Assembly (NCBI GenBank): GCA_017304945.1 | Contig: JAFKLG010000115.1 | Coordinates: 1 to 34,154, forward strand | Origin: Rhodospirillales bacterium | GTDB lineage: Bacteria; Pseudomonadota; Alphaproteobacteria; Acetobacterales; Acetobacteraceae | Length of the DNA stretch: 34,154 nt | Reading direction: 5' to 3' | Part shown: positions 6,680-14,409 of the stretch, piece after piece | How the letters are laid out: every line of letters starts with the position of its first letter | Numbering within the stretch: the stretch's first letter is position 1 | Translations under genes and position numbers: made by a program | The notes under the pieces: model-generated | What the model saw: only the letters and a program-made list of their open reading frames with translations | Databases searched by the model: none | Told to the model about the DNA's origin: nothing

Positions 6680-7423
6680 TCACCCGATCGGCGAGGGGGC
6701 AGCGCCGGACTCGTCGCTCGTCTCCGGACCGCCGATTCCCGATGGCGGAGTGGCGGGAGGCGTCGTCGGCATGGCCGGCGCGTCCTCGGCCGCTGCGTTC
6801 ACCCCCGCGTCGGCCGTCTCGGCGCCGGTCGCGTCTTGGGTCGCCCCATCCGATGGGCCGCGCATTCCGCTCAGCCAGCCAGCGGCCTGCTCGGCGCGCC
6901 CGAGTGCCGAGTCGACCGCCGCCATGGTGGCGGACAGGTCCTCGGTCTGATCGCGCTGCCACGCGCGCATCCCCCACAACCACACGGCCACGAGCCCCTG
7001 CACACGGGCCTCGCCGCGCAAGCAGCCGGTTCCGGCGCCGGCTGCGCCCAGCAGCCAGCGCATACTGCGGCGTGTTTCGCAGGAGAGCAGAACCGAGGTG
7101 GCGGGATTGAAAGGCAGCGCGCTCAGCAGCGCGAGCACACCCCCGCGTTCGACCTGCAGCGCATCGAAGCGCCGCATCAGCAGATCGAACAGCCGGTCGC
7201 GCACCGACCCATCCGCGCTCGCGCCCTCCAGCGCCGCCTGGTCCAGCAGCGTGCCGAAGCGATGCAGCACGTGCAGCCGGGTCGGGAACCGTGCCCGCAC
7301 CTGCGGCAGCGGGAGGTCCGCGGCCAGCGCGGCCGCCGGCACGCTCACGCGATTCCAGCCGCGCTCTTCCGCCATGCGGAAGACCGCCGAGACCACCGCT
7401 CGGTCCAACTCCTGATCGCTCAC
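6680..7423 (-). CDS. TetR-like / COQ9-like protein with low-complexity tail
   Basis: A 247-residue protein starting at GTG (7423), with a GAGG ribosome site about 11 bases upstream. Residues about 5-55 resemble a TetR-type helix-turn-helix (AVFRMAEERGWNRVSVPAAALAADLPLPQVRARFP). Residues 60-190 are helical with COQ9-like landmarks (DRLFDLLMRRFDAL, VLALLSALPF, VWLWGMRAWQRDQTEDLSATMAAVDSALGRAEQ). COQ9 proteins share the TetR fold and bind lipids in ubiquinone synthesis, so either a regulator or a lipid-binding protein is possible. The last ~58 residues are a Pro/Ala/Thr/Gly-rich disordered tail. The gene is convergent with the unknown gene ending at 6574 and probably unrelated to it. A ubiquinone link would fit the nearby ubiK. 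Confidence 0.7.
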   Translation of the reverse strand: MSDQELDRAVVSAVFRMAEERGWNRVSVPAAALAADLPLPQVRARFPTRLHVLHRFGTLLDQAALEGASADGSVRDRLFDLLMRRFDALQVERGGVLALLSALPFNPATSVLLSCETRRSMRWLLGAAGAGTGCLRGEARVQGLVAVWLWGMRAWQRDQTEDLSATMAAVDSALGRAEQAAGWLSGMRGPSDGATQDATGAETADAGVNAAAEDAPAMPTTPPATPPSGIGGPETSDESGAAPSPIG

Positions 7424-7444
7424 GTGGCCATGTCCTCGGTTAGA

Positions 7445-7487
7445 GCGTGATCGGCGGAGGGGTGTCCGCCGAAGCCGTGAATCACGC
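7445..7487. repeat. Nested inverted repeat, possible dispersed intergenic element
   Basis: An outer pair GCGTGAT (7445-7451) / ATCACGC (7481-7487) encloses an inner hairpin GGCGGA (7453-7458) / TCCGCC (7465-7470) with a 6-base loop. It lies in the gap between proC and the upstream-facing COQ9-like gene start. The nested design looks like a mobile intergenic palindrome, but no second copy was seen in this window. Confidence 0.4.
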
Positions 7488-7503
7488 GATCAAACAAGCA
7501 GCC

Positions 7504-7542
7504 AGAGCGTCCCGGCGAGCGAAGGCGAGCCGGACAGGCTCT
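7504..7542 (-). terminator. Candidate hairpin at the proC stop codon
   Basis: AGAGC (7504-7508) pairs with GCTCT (7538-7542), with an imperfect inner stem (GTCCCGGC against GCCGGAC). It overlaps the proC stop codon. It could end the ybjN-proC transcript, although no T-tract follows on the minus strand. Confidence 0.35.
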
Positions 7543-8353
7543 AGCCCGCGAGCTCACGGGACCGTTGCGTGGCCGCCGCAATGGCGCGGGTCATCGAGTC
7601 CGGCCAGGCAGCGGCATCCATCAGAACATGGAGCGCCGCGGCCGTGGTGCCACCCGGGCTGGTGACCGCCTGGCGGAGAGACGCCGCATCCTCGGGGCTG
7701 GCGGCGAGCAGCGCGCCCGATCCGGCCACGGTCTGGCGGGCGAGCAGGCGGGCCAGATCGGGTGGAATCCCTTCCCGCACCGCCGCCTGCTCCAGCAGCT
7801 CCGCCAGCAGGAACACATAGGCGGGGCCGCTGCCGGACACGGCGGTGACCGGGTCGAGCAGAGCCTCGTCCTCCACCCAGGCAACTTGCCCGATCGCCTG
7901 CAGGAGCCGGTCGCAGAGTGCGTTCTGCGCCGCGCTGACCGCGCCGGTCGGGCACGCAACCGTGATGCCCTGCCGGATCGCGGCCGGCGTGTTGGGCATC
8001 GCCCGCACGATGGCCGCGTCGTCTCCGAGCAGCCGGCGCATCCCTGCGGTGGTGCGTCCGGCCATGATGGACAGGAAGACCGCACTGCCGGCGAACCGCC
8101 GATAGGCGGGCAGGGTGTCCGCCGCGTTCTGCGGCTTGACCGCCAGCACCACGGCGGCCGGGGCGAATCCCTCCGGGAGCGCCTCAGGCCCGGGCACGAC
8201 CGTCAGGTCGGGCCCGTCGAGGATCGCCGCGCCCGGTGCGGGGTCGACGGCAAAGGAGGGGGCGAGCCCGTTCTCCCGCCATCCCGCCAGCATCGCGCCG
8301 CCCATCCGCCCGCAGCCAACCAGCAGGATGGGCGGCAGGCGACCCGCCGTCAT
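7541..8353 (-). CDS. proC: Pyrroline-5-carboxylate reductase
   Basis: A 270-residue enzyme of normal ProC length. It reduces 1-pyrroline-5-carboxylate to proline with NAD(P)H, the last step of proline synthesis, in the cytoplasm. The N-terminal Rossmann loop reads LLVGCGRMGGAML (10-22). VLAVKPQ and MPNTPAAIRQG are family segments, and the C-terminal signature VSGSGPAYVFLLAELL with the PGGTTAAALHVL region is clear. The ATG at 8353 overlaps the ybjN stop codon (ATGA), so translation is probably coupled to the upstream gene. proC paired with a YbjN-domain gene is a recurrent alphaproteobacterial arrangement. Confidence 0.95.
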   Translation of the reverse strand: MTAGRLPPILLVGCGRMGGAMLAGWRENGLAPSFAVDPAPGAAILDGPDLTVVPGPEALPEGFAPAAVVLAVKPQNAADTLPAYRRFAGSAVFLSIMAGRTTAGMRRLLGDDAAIVRAMPNTPAAIRQGITVACPTGAVSAAQNALCDRLLQAIGQVAWVEDEALLDPVTAVSGSGPAYVFLLAELLEQAAVREGIPPDLARLLARQTVAGSGALLAASPEDAASLRQAVTSPGGTTAAALHVLMDAAAWPDSMTRAIAAATQRSRELAG

Positions 8354-8853
8354 GCCTCACCGACGCATTCGAGCATCGCCGCCTGCAACGCGTCCGCCGG
8401 CGTCCGGCCGCCCCAGAGCACGAACTGGAACGCCGGGAAGAAGCGCTCGCATTCCGTGATCGCGATGTCGATCATGTCTTCCAGGCTTTCGGCCGAGGCG
8501 CCCGGCGCGCCCCGCAACAGCACCGCATGGCGGAAGACCGGCATGCCGTCGTCGCTGTCCAGGCCGAAATGCCCGATCCACAGCCGCTCATTGGCCAGCG
8601 CCAGCAACTCGTAGAGCATGCCTCGGCGCTTCTCCGGCACCTTCAGGTCGAAGGTGCAGGTGAAGTGCATGGCGCTGATTTCGTGCGACCAGTTGAAGAA
8701 CAACCCGTAGTCGCACCAGCGACCCGGCGCCTCGGCCGCCATTTCGGACTCGCTGCGGCGGTCGAACGCCCAGTCGTTCGCGCTGACGATCTGCTCCATC
8801 ACGTCGAGGGGATTGGCGGCTTGTTCGTAGGTGGTGGTCAGCGAGGCTGACAT
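8350..8853 (-). CDS. YbjN domain-containing protein
   Basis: A 167-residue protein matching the YbjN/DUF1790-type family: an N-terminal NPLDVMEQIVSANDWAFDRRSESEM segment, then WCDYGLFFNWSHEISAMHFTCTFDLKVPEKRRGMLYELLALANERLWIGHF-like strands and helices recalling type III secretion chaperone folds. The biochemical role is not established. The start at 8853 (MSASLTTTYE) has a GGGAGA ribosome site 8 bases upstream; the longer frame from 8943 lacks one. Its TGA overlaps the proC ATG by the ATGA arrangement, so the two genes form an operon. A promoter-like pair lies about 100 bases upstream. Confidence 0.87.
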   Translation of the reverse strand: MSASLTTTYEQAANPLDVMEQIVSANDWAFDRRSESEMAAEAPGRWCDYGLFFNWSHEISAMHFTCTFDLKVPEKRRGMLYELLALANERLWIGHFGLDSDDGMPVFRHAVLLRGAPGASAESLEDMIDIAITECERFFPAFQFVLWGGRTPADALQAAMLECVGEA

Positions 8854-8951
8854 ACGGGGTCTCCCATCGCTAGGAAGGCCGGGCGTGGCGTCCGCCCCGC
8901 GCAGGTGCCCCAACATCTTGCGGAGTCGCGCGGTGCTCGCCACGAGAAAAG

Positions 8952-8979
8952 CCTATAGACGTGTCGCGCTTCGCCGCAA
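8952..8979 (-). promoter_or_regulatory. Candidate promoter of ybjN-proC
   Basis: Read on the minus strand, TTGCGG (8974-8979) and TATAGG (8952-8957) are separated by 16 bases. They lie between ubiK and the ybjN-domain gene, leaving a leader of about 95 bases. Both hexamers are reasonable sigma-70 matches in GC-rich DNA. Confidence 0.4.
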
Positions 8980-8982
8980 GCG

Positions 8983-9279
8983 TCAGTTTTCCGGCCGCGG
9001 TGCGGTCTCCAGCGCCGCGAGCCGCGCTTCCATCACCGAGAGCCGCGCTTCCAGGGCCGCCAGCTTCACGGCCGCGTTCTCCTGCTCCTCCCGCGCGTTG
9101 GCCGCCATTTCGGCCACCGCGTCGAGTTCCTCCCGGCGCAGCAGGTCGAGCTTGCGGATCGCGTCGTCGATGCGTGCACGGACGAGCGACTCGGCTTCTT
9201 CCCGCAGGCCGGCGAGGGCGGAAATCGCGCCGCCGGCCACCCCGGCCAGGTCGTCGAAGATGCGTGGGCGATCACTCAT
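8983..9279 (-). CDS. ubiK: Ubiquinone biosynthesis accessory factor UbiK (BMFP family)
   Basis: A 98-residue protein of the YqiC/UbiK type, which in Enterobacteria assists the UbiJ/Ubi complex in aerobic ubiquinone synthesis. Residues 1-20 contain RIFDDLAGVAGGAISAL; residues 20-60 include the REEAESLVRARIDDAIRKLD-like helix; residues 60-95 form a coiled coil (EEQENAAVKLAALEARLSVMEARLAALE). The start at 9279 has a strong AAGGAGG site 9 bases upstream. Transcribed divergently from hldD, with 68 bases between the starts. Assignment is by overall shape and the helical pattern; coiled-coil proteins are easy to over-call. Confidence 0.85.
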   Translation of the reverse strand: MSDRPRIFDDLAGVAGGAISALAGLREEAESLVRARIDDAIRKLDLLRREELDAVAEMAANAREEQENAAVKLAALEARLSVMEARLAALETAPRPEN

Positions 9280-9310
9280 GGCCGGAAGCCTCCTTCTTTC
9301 GCTGACCGCC

Positions 9311-9339
9311 TTCCGCGGCCGGCGCGGTATCCCTATAAC
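9311..9339 (+). promoter_or_regulatory. Candidate promoter of hldD
   Basis: TATAAC at 9334-9339 is a good -10; 17 bases upstream lies TTCCGC (9311-9316), a weak -35. The predicted transcription start is at about 9346-9348, essentially at the hldD ATG (9348), suggesting a leaderless mRNA. No Shine-Dalgarno sequence precedes that ATG. Confidence 0.45.
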
Positions 9340-9347
9340 GTGCCGCC

Positions 9348-10328
9348 ATGATACTGGTCACGGGCGGTGCCGGCTTCATCGGCTCCAATCTGCAGGCGGC
9401 GCTGGCGCGGCGCGGGCATGAGACTGTCGTGGTCGACTGGCTCGGCCAGGACGGCAAGTGGCGCAACCTCGCGAACCATCCGCCGGCCCGGCTGATCCCG
9501 CCGTCGGAACTGGAAAGCTTCCTCGAGAGCCGCCCGCCGCTGGAAATGGTGTTCCACCTCGGCGCGGTCAGCGAGACCACCGCGGTGGATGGGGACCACA
9601 CCTGGGCCACCAACGTCGAGCTCAGCCGCATGCTGTGGGAGTGGTGTGCCGACCGTCGGGTGCGCTTGGTCTATGCCTCCTCCGCGGCGACGTACGGGGA
9701 CGGCAGCGGCGGGTTCGAGGACGATTTCAGCCTGCCCGCGCTCGAGAAGCTCCGGCCGCTGAACCTGTACGGATGGACCAAGCACGCCTTCGACCTGCTG
9801 GTCGCGCGCACGCTGGCGAGCCGTCAGCCCCGCCCGCCGCAATGGGCCGGGCTCAAGTTCTTCAACGTCTATGGCCCGAACGAGTACCACAAGGGCCGCA
9901 TGATCTCGGTCGTGAAGGTGAAGTACGACGAGGTCGCCGCGGGGGGACCGGCGCGGCTGTTCCGTGCCGACCAGCCGGGGATGCAGGACGGCGAGCAGCA
10001 GCGCGACTTCATCTGGGTCGGGGACGTGGTCGACGTGATGCTGTGGCTGCTGGACAAGCCGTCGGTGTCCGGCCTGTTCAATCTCGGCACCGGCAGGGCG
10101 CGGACCTATCTCGACCTCGCCCATGCGGTCTGCGACGCCGCCGGCAAGCCACGCCAGGTCGAGTTCATCGACATGCCGTCCTCTCTCAAGGGCCAATACC
10201 AGTCCTTCACCCAGGCGCCGATGGAGCGCCTGCGCAGCGCCGGCTATGCCGGCCAGTTCACCCCGCTCGAGGAAGGCATCCGCCGCTACGTCCAGGACCA
10301 TCTCGCGCAGCACGATCCGTACGTATGA
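9348..10328 (+). CDS. hldD: ADP-L-glycero-D-manno-heptose 6-epimerase
   Basis: A 326-residue extended SDR of normal HldD length. It converts ADP-D-glycero-D-manno-heptose to the L-glycero form used for the LPS inner core. The NAD(P)-binding motif GGAGFIGS is at 6-13; the catalytic pair is Y141 and K145 in LYGWTK; serines at 111-112 complete the site. KFFNVYGPNEYHKGRM is diagnostic of HldD, and FNLGTGRARTY follows. The start at 9348 has no ribosome site and sits right behind a -10 box, so it may be translated leaderless. lgt begins 64 bases after the stop, so hldD probably heads an envelope operon (hldD-lgt-midA-pgeF). Other sugar-nucleotide epimerases are the alternative, made unlikely by the NEYHKG motif. 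Confidence 0.94.
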   Translation: MILVTGGAGFIGSNLQAALARRGHETVVVDWLGQDGKWRNLANHPPARLIPPSELESFLESRPPLEMVFHLGAVSETTAVDGDHTWATNVELSRMLWEWCADRRVRLVYASSAATYGDGSGGFEDDFSLPALEKLRPLNLYGWTKHAFDLLVARTLASRQPRPPQWAGLKFFNVYGPNEYHKGRMISVVKVKYDEVAAGGPARLFRADQPGMQDGEQQRDFIWVGDVVDVMLWLLDKPSVSGLFNLGTGRARTYLDLAHAVCDAAGKPRQVEFIDMPSSLKGQYQSFTQAPMERLRSAGYAGQFTPLEEGIRRYVQDHLAQHDPYV

Positions 10329-10392
10329 CGTCGCATTCCTTCGCCGCGTGCGCCGGCGCTGAGCGGTTCGGCGCTGATCGGGCCGGCCGCCC

Positions 10393-11184
10393 GTGATCCC
10401 CGTCTTGCTGTTCCCGCAGTTCGATCCGGTCATCGTCCAGTTCGGGCCGTTCGGCATCCGCTGGTACGCGCTCGCCTACATCGCCGGCCTGGTGGCGGGC
10501 TGGCGGATCATGCGCCGGCTGGTCACCCGCGCCCCCGCCGTCGCCGCGCCTGCCCAGGTGGACGATTTCCTCACCTGGGCGACCCTCGGCGTCGTGCTCG
10601 GTGGGCGCCTCGGCTACGTGCTGTTCTACCAGCCAGCCACCTATTTCGCTCATCCCGCCATGATCTTCGCCGTCTGGGAGGGCGGCATGAGCTTCCATGG
10701 CGGCATGCTGGGCGTCGCCATCGCCACCGCCTGGTTCTGTCGGCGCAATGCCATTCCCTTGCTAGGCTTCGCCGACCGGATCGCGGTGGTCGCCCCGATC
10801 GGCCTCGGCTTCGGGCGGATCGCCAACTTCATCAACGGGGAACTCTGGGGGCGGCCCGCCTCGCCGGACCTGCCCTGGGCGATGATCTTCCCCCGCGCGG
10901 GCATGATCCCGCGCCACCCGAGCCAGATCTACCAGGCCCTGCTCGAGGGGCTGCTGCTGTTCACCCTGATGTGGATCGTCTCCCGCCGCGAGTCGCTGCG
11001 CGCGCGCTTCGGCCTGCTGACGGGCATCTTTCTCTGCGGCTACGCGGTCGCGCGCATCATCGGGGAGTGCTTCCGCGAACCCGACGCGTTCCTCGGGTTC
11101 CTGGCGTTCGGCACCACCATGGGCCAGATCCTGTCGGTCCCGATGTTCATCGCCGGGCTGTGGCTGATCCTGCGGGCCCGATGA
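10393..11184 (+). CDS. lgt: Prolipoprotein diacylglyceryl transferase
   Basis: A 263-residue, multi-spanning inner-membrane enzyme that transfers diacylglycerol from phosphatidylglycerol to the lipobox cysteine of prolipoproteins. The family signature GRIANFINGELWGRP (141-155) includes the expected Arg142 and Asn148; H102 in SFHGGMLG corresponds to the conserved HGG motif. Several hydrophobic helices are spread along the chain. The start is a GTG at 10393 (IPVLLFPQFDPV follows); no good ATG lies nearby and the ribosome site is weak. The TGA overlaps the midA ATG (ATGA), implying translational coupling. Its product would act on the lipoprotein encoded at 17116-17916, among others. Confidence 0.95.
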   Translation: MIPVLLFPQFDPVIVQFGPFGIRWYALAYIAGLVAGWRIMRRLVTRAPAVAAPAQVDDFLTWATLGVVLGGRLGYVLFYQPATYFAHPAMIFAVWEGGMSFHGGMLGVAIATAWFCRRNAIPLLGFADRIAVVAPIGLGFGRIANFINGELWGRPASPDLPWAMIFPRAGMIPRHPSQIYQALLEGLLLFTLMWIVSRRESLRARFGLLTGIFLCGYAVARIIGECFREPDAFLGFLAFGTTMGQILSVPMFIAGLWLILRAR

Positions 11185-12170
11185 CCGAACGGCTGGACGT
11201 GTTCATGGCGCGGGCCAACGCGGCCTATTACGCGCGCCACGACCCGTTCGCCGACTTCACCACTGCCCCGGAGATCAGCCAGGTCTTCGGCGAGATCATG
11301 GGTCTCTGGGCCGCGGTGTGCTGGCAATTGCTGGGCAGTCCAACCGAAGTGCTGCTGGTGGAGGCCGGGCCGGGCCGCGGCACGCTGATGGCCGATGCCT
11401 TGCGGGCGATCGGCCAGGCCACGCCCGCCTTCCGCGCCGCGCTGCAGGTGCACCTGATCGAGACCTCGCCGCGACTGCGCGCCGCGCAGGCCGAACGCGT
11501 GCCGGACGCGACCTGGCACGACGCGCTCGACACGGTACCGGCCGCGCCGATGCTGCTGATCGCCAACGAGTTCCTCGACGCGCTGCCGATCCGCCAGTTC
11601 GTTCGCCGGGCTGGCGGGTGGACCGAACGCCATGTCGCCGAAGGCCGCTTCGTGGAAGAGCCGGCGGACCCCGCCGACATCCCGCCAGGCTGGGGCAGCC
11701 CGCCGGACGGGACCGTTCGCGAGCACGCGCCGCACGCGCTCGCCTTCGTGGAGTCGGTCGCCAGCCGCCTCGTCGCCCATCCCGGCGCCGCGCTGTTCGC
11801 GGATTACGGGCCGGCGGAGGACCTCCCGGGCGAAAGCCTGCAGGCGATCGCGAACGGCAAGCCCGCCGATGCGCTCGCGTCACCCGGGGAAGCCGATCTG
11901 ACCGCGCATGTCCCCTTCGCCGCGCTCGCCCAGCGTGCTCGCGATGCCGGTGCGCGGGTCCATGGCCCCGATCCGCAGGGAATGGTCCTCGCGCGGTTGG
12001 GCCTGTTCCAGCGCAGCAACCGGCTCGCCCGCTCCTTGTCCCCGGCGCAGGCCTTCTCCGTCATGGAGACGGCGCGGCGCCTGGGCGAACCCGACCAGAT
12101 GGGGCGGCTGTTCAAGATGCTCGCCATCACGCATCCCGACCTGATCAACTGCCCCGGCTTCGATTCCTAG
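11181..12170 (+). CDS. MidA/NDUFAF7-type SAM-dependent methyltransferase (DUF185)
   Basis: A 329-residue class I methyltransferase. The N-terminal YYARHDPFADFTTAPEISQVFGE stretch is characteristic of the DUF185/MidA family, whose mitochondrial member NDUFAF7 methylates an arginine of a complex I subunit. The SAM loop reads VEAGPGRGTLM (60-70), followed by LIETSPRLR, then LIANEFLDALPIRQF, FADYGP and HVPFAALA, with QGMVLARLGLFQR near the end. It lacks the ~25-residue helical N-terminus of many homologues. The frame is open further upstream, but only the ATG at 11181, overlapping the lgt stop, avoids running through lgt. pgeF starts 24 bases after the stop. The bacterial substrate is unknown. 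Confidence 0.9.
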   Translation: MTERLDVFMARANAAYYARHDPFADFTTAPEISQVFGEIMGLWAAVCWQLLGSPTEVLLVEAGPGRGTLMADALRAIGQATPAFRAALQVHLIETSPRLRAAQAERVPDATWHDALDTVPAAPMLLIANEFLDALPIRQFVRRAGGWTERHVAEGRFVEEPADPADIPPGWGSPPDGTVREHAPHALAFVESVASRLVAHPGAALFADYGPAEDLPGESLQAIANGKPADALASPGEADLTAHVPFAALAQRARDAGARVHGPDPQGMVLARLGLFQRSNRLARSLSPAQAFSVMETARRLGEPDQMGRLFKMLAITHPDLINCPGFDS

Positions 12171-12194
12171 ATCCCCGAGTCTCGTGAGACCGAC

Positions 12195-12956
12195 ATGATC
12201 GACAAGCTGCACGCCGCGAGCCTCGTGGTTCCGCACGGTTTCATGACCCGCCTCGGCGGTGTCTCCAGCGGGCCCTATGCAAGCCTGAACTGCAGCCTCT
12301 CGGGGCAGGATTCCCGTGAGTCGGTGCTCGAGAACCGCGCCCGCGCCGCGCGTGCGATCGGTGCCGACCCGGCCGGGCTCGTGGGTGTCACGCAGGTGCA
12401 TGGACCGGACGTGGTGCACGTGACGCAGGCCTGGGTGCCGGGGGAGGGACCGCGCGCCGACGCCATGGTGACCGACCGGCCCGGGTTCAGCCTGGGGATC
12501 ATCACCGCCGATTGCGGCCCGGTGCTGTTCGCCGATGCCGACGCCGGGGTGATCGGCGCCGCCCATGCCGGCTGGCGCGGCGCCGTGGCGGGCGTGCTCG
12601 AGGCGACCGTCGCCGCGATGATCGCGCTCGGGGCTGCCCCGGGGCGGATCGTCGCGGCGATCGGGCCCTGCATCGGCCAGGCCTCCTATGAGGTCGGCCC
12701 CGATCTGCGGGAGGCGGTGCTCGCCGCCGATCCTGGCGAAGCGGGCCTGTTCGCCCCCGGCCAGCGCGAGGATCGCTGGCAGTTCGACCTTCGCGGCTAC
12801 TGCCGCGCCCGCCTGGCCCGCGCCGGGATCGGCGGCATCGAGGATGCGGAGGCTGACACGGCCGCGGAGGAGGACCGGTTCTTCAGCCATCGCCGGCGGA
12901 CGCTGCGCGGCGGCGGACCGATCGGCCACCAGATCTCCGTCATTTCGCTGGGCTGA
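12195..12956 (+). CDS. pgeF: Peptidoglycan editing factor PgeF (YfiH/laccase-domain family)
   Basis: A 253-residue protein of normal length. In E. coli, PgeF is reported to remove wrongly incorporated L-Ser from cell-wall precursors; other family members act on purine nucleosides. Family motifs are intact: GVTQVHGPDVV with H69, TADCGPVLFAD with C107, AHAGWRGAVAGVLE with H124 (the three metal/active-site ligands), and IGPCIGQASYEVG. The start at 12195 gives MIDKLHAASL; a GAGAC-type weak ribosome site precedes it. The last gene of the hldD-lgt-midA-pgeF run, which makes an envelope role coherent. Confidence 0.93.
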   Translation: MIDKLHAASLVVPHGFMTRLGGVSSGPYASLNCSLSGQDSRESVLENRARAARAIGADPAGLVGVTQVHGPDVVHVTQAWVPGEGPRADAMVTDRPGFSLGIITADCGPVLFADADAGVIGAAHAGWRGAVAGVLEATVAAMIALGAAPGRIVAAIGPCIGQASYEVGPDLREAVLAADPGEAGLFAPGQREDRWQFDLRGYCRARLARAGIGGIEDAEADTAAEEDRFFSHRRRTLRGGGPIGHQISVISLG

Positions 12957-13057
12957 CTCGCCCAGGAGCGGCCTCCCGTCGGGCACAGTTGCGCGTGCTG
13001 ATGCCTCGTCCCGTCGCGGCCAGAGCAGCCATGCCCGCGGCGCAATCCCTTTCTGCT

Positions 13058-13086
13058 GCCGGATCAAGGGAAGGGTTGCCTATACT
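13058..13086 (+). promoter_or_regulatory. Candidate promoter of the broken MFS gene
   Basis: TATACT at 13081-13086 is one base off the -10 consensus. The region 17 bases upstream (GCCGGA, 13058-13063) is a poor -35, so an activator or another sigma factor might be needed. The MFS start codon lies 29 bases downstream of the -10. Confidence 0.3.
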
Positions 13087-13114
13087 GACCGGTAGTCGAG
13101 GGAAGGAAACGTCC

Positions 13115-14401
13115 ATGCTTGCCGCCGGTCTGGCGAAACTATCCTCCGGCCGGGTGCACTATGCCTGGATCGTGCTGGTGGTGGTGTTCACCGCGATGCT
13201 CGCGGGCGTCGGCGTGCGCGCCGCGCCGGGCGTGATGATCGTGCCGCTGCAGCATGCCTTCGGCTGGGACGTCAGCACCATCTCGGGCGCCATCTCGCTC
13301 AACATCATCCTGCTCGGCATCACCGGCCCGTTCCTGACCGGGCTGATGCAGGTGTTCGGGCTCAAGCGCACCATGCTGCTGTGCCTCGCGATCCTCGGCA
13401 CCGGCACTGGCCTCTCCACGTTCATGACTGCCCCCTGGCAGCTCTTCCTCACCTGGGGGCTGATGGTCGGCATCGGCGCAGGCGCCGGGGCGGTCGGCAT
13501 GGCCGCCGCCGTCGCGAATCGCTGGTTCGTGCGGCGCACCGGTCTGGCCATGGGGCTGCTGACGGCGGCCAACGCGGCCGGGCAGCTCGTCTTCCTCCCG
13601 ATCCTCGCGCTGCTGGTCGAGCGGTTCGGCTGGCGCGGCGTCTCCGTCACCGTGACACTCGGCATCGCCGCGGTGATCCCGCTGGTGCTGCTGCTTCTGC
13701 CCGAGGATCCTGCGAAGGTCGGCACCTCCGCCTATGGCGCGACCGCCACCGCCACGCCGGTGGCCCCGGTTGCCGGCAATCCGTTCATGGTCGCGATCAC
13801 CACGCTCCGCCGCGCCGCGGGATCGGTCGATTTCTGGCTGCTCTGCCTGACCTTCGGCATCTGCGGCTTCTCGACCAACGGGCTGATCAACACGCATCTG
13901 ATCGCCTACTGCGCCGATCACGGCATCGCCGAGGTGAACGGGGCCTCCATCCTGGCGGTCATCGGTCTGTTCAGCCTGGTCGGATAGGCCACCTCTGGCT
14001 GGTTTTGCGACCGCTACAGCCCTCGGATCCTGCTGTTCTGGTATTACGGCCTGCGCGGACTGTCCCTCGTGGTGGTGCCGTTCACCAACTTCGACCCGAT
14101 CAGCCTGGCGATCTTCTCGATCTTCTATGGGCTGGACTGGGTGGCGACCGGGCCGGCCACCTTCGCGCTGACCAATGAGATCTTCGGCCGGCGCGACACC
14201 CCGGTGGTGGTGTCGTGGATCTTCGCCGCCCACCAGGTCGGCGGCGCGCTGGCGGCATTCGGCGCGGGCGCGGTGCGCAGCTTCGCCGGCAGCTACCTGC
14301 TCGCCTTCCTGGCCAGCGGGATTGCCTGCCTCGCCGCGGCGCTGCTGGTGCTGCGGGTGACGCCGCGCGCGGCGTTGGTCGCCGCGCCCGCCGCCGAGTA
14401 G
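13115..14401 (+). pseudogene. MFS transporter interrupted by an in-frame TAG
   Basis: A 428-codon frame, typical of a 12-helix major facilitator transporter, is split by TAG at 13985-13987 into 290 and 137 codons in the same reading frame. The first part has about eight membrane helices (VHYAWIVLVVVFTAMLAGVGVR, AISLNIILLGITGPFLTG, and so on). The second part resumes directly with ATSGWFCDRYSPRILLFWYYGLRG, the expected GxxASGWLxDR loop, and runs to a normal end. So one residue of the loop has become a stop, with no frame change. The start at 13115 (MLAAGLAKLSSG) has a GGAAGGA site upstream. Substrate unknown; the fold recalls oxalate/formate-type or monocarboxylate MFS carriers. It is convergent with the ABC importer. 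Recent nonsense mutation, sequencing error and amber readthrough are all possible. Confidence 0.85.
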
Positions 14402-14409
14402 CCCGCCGA

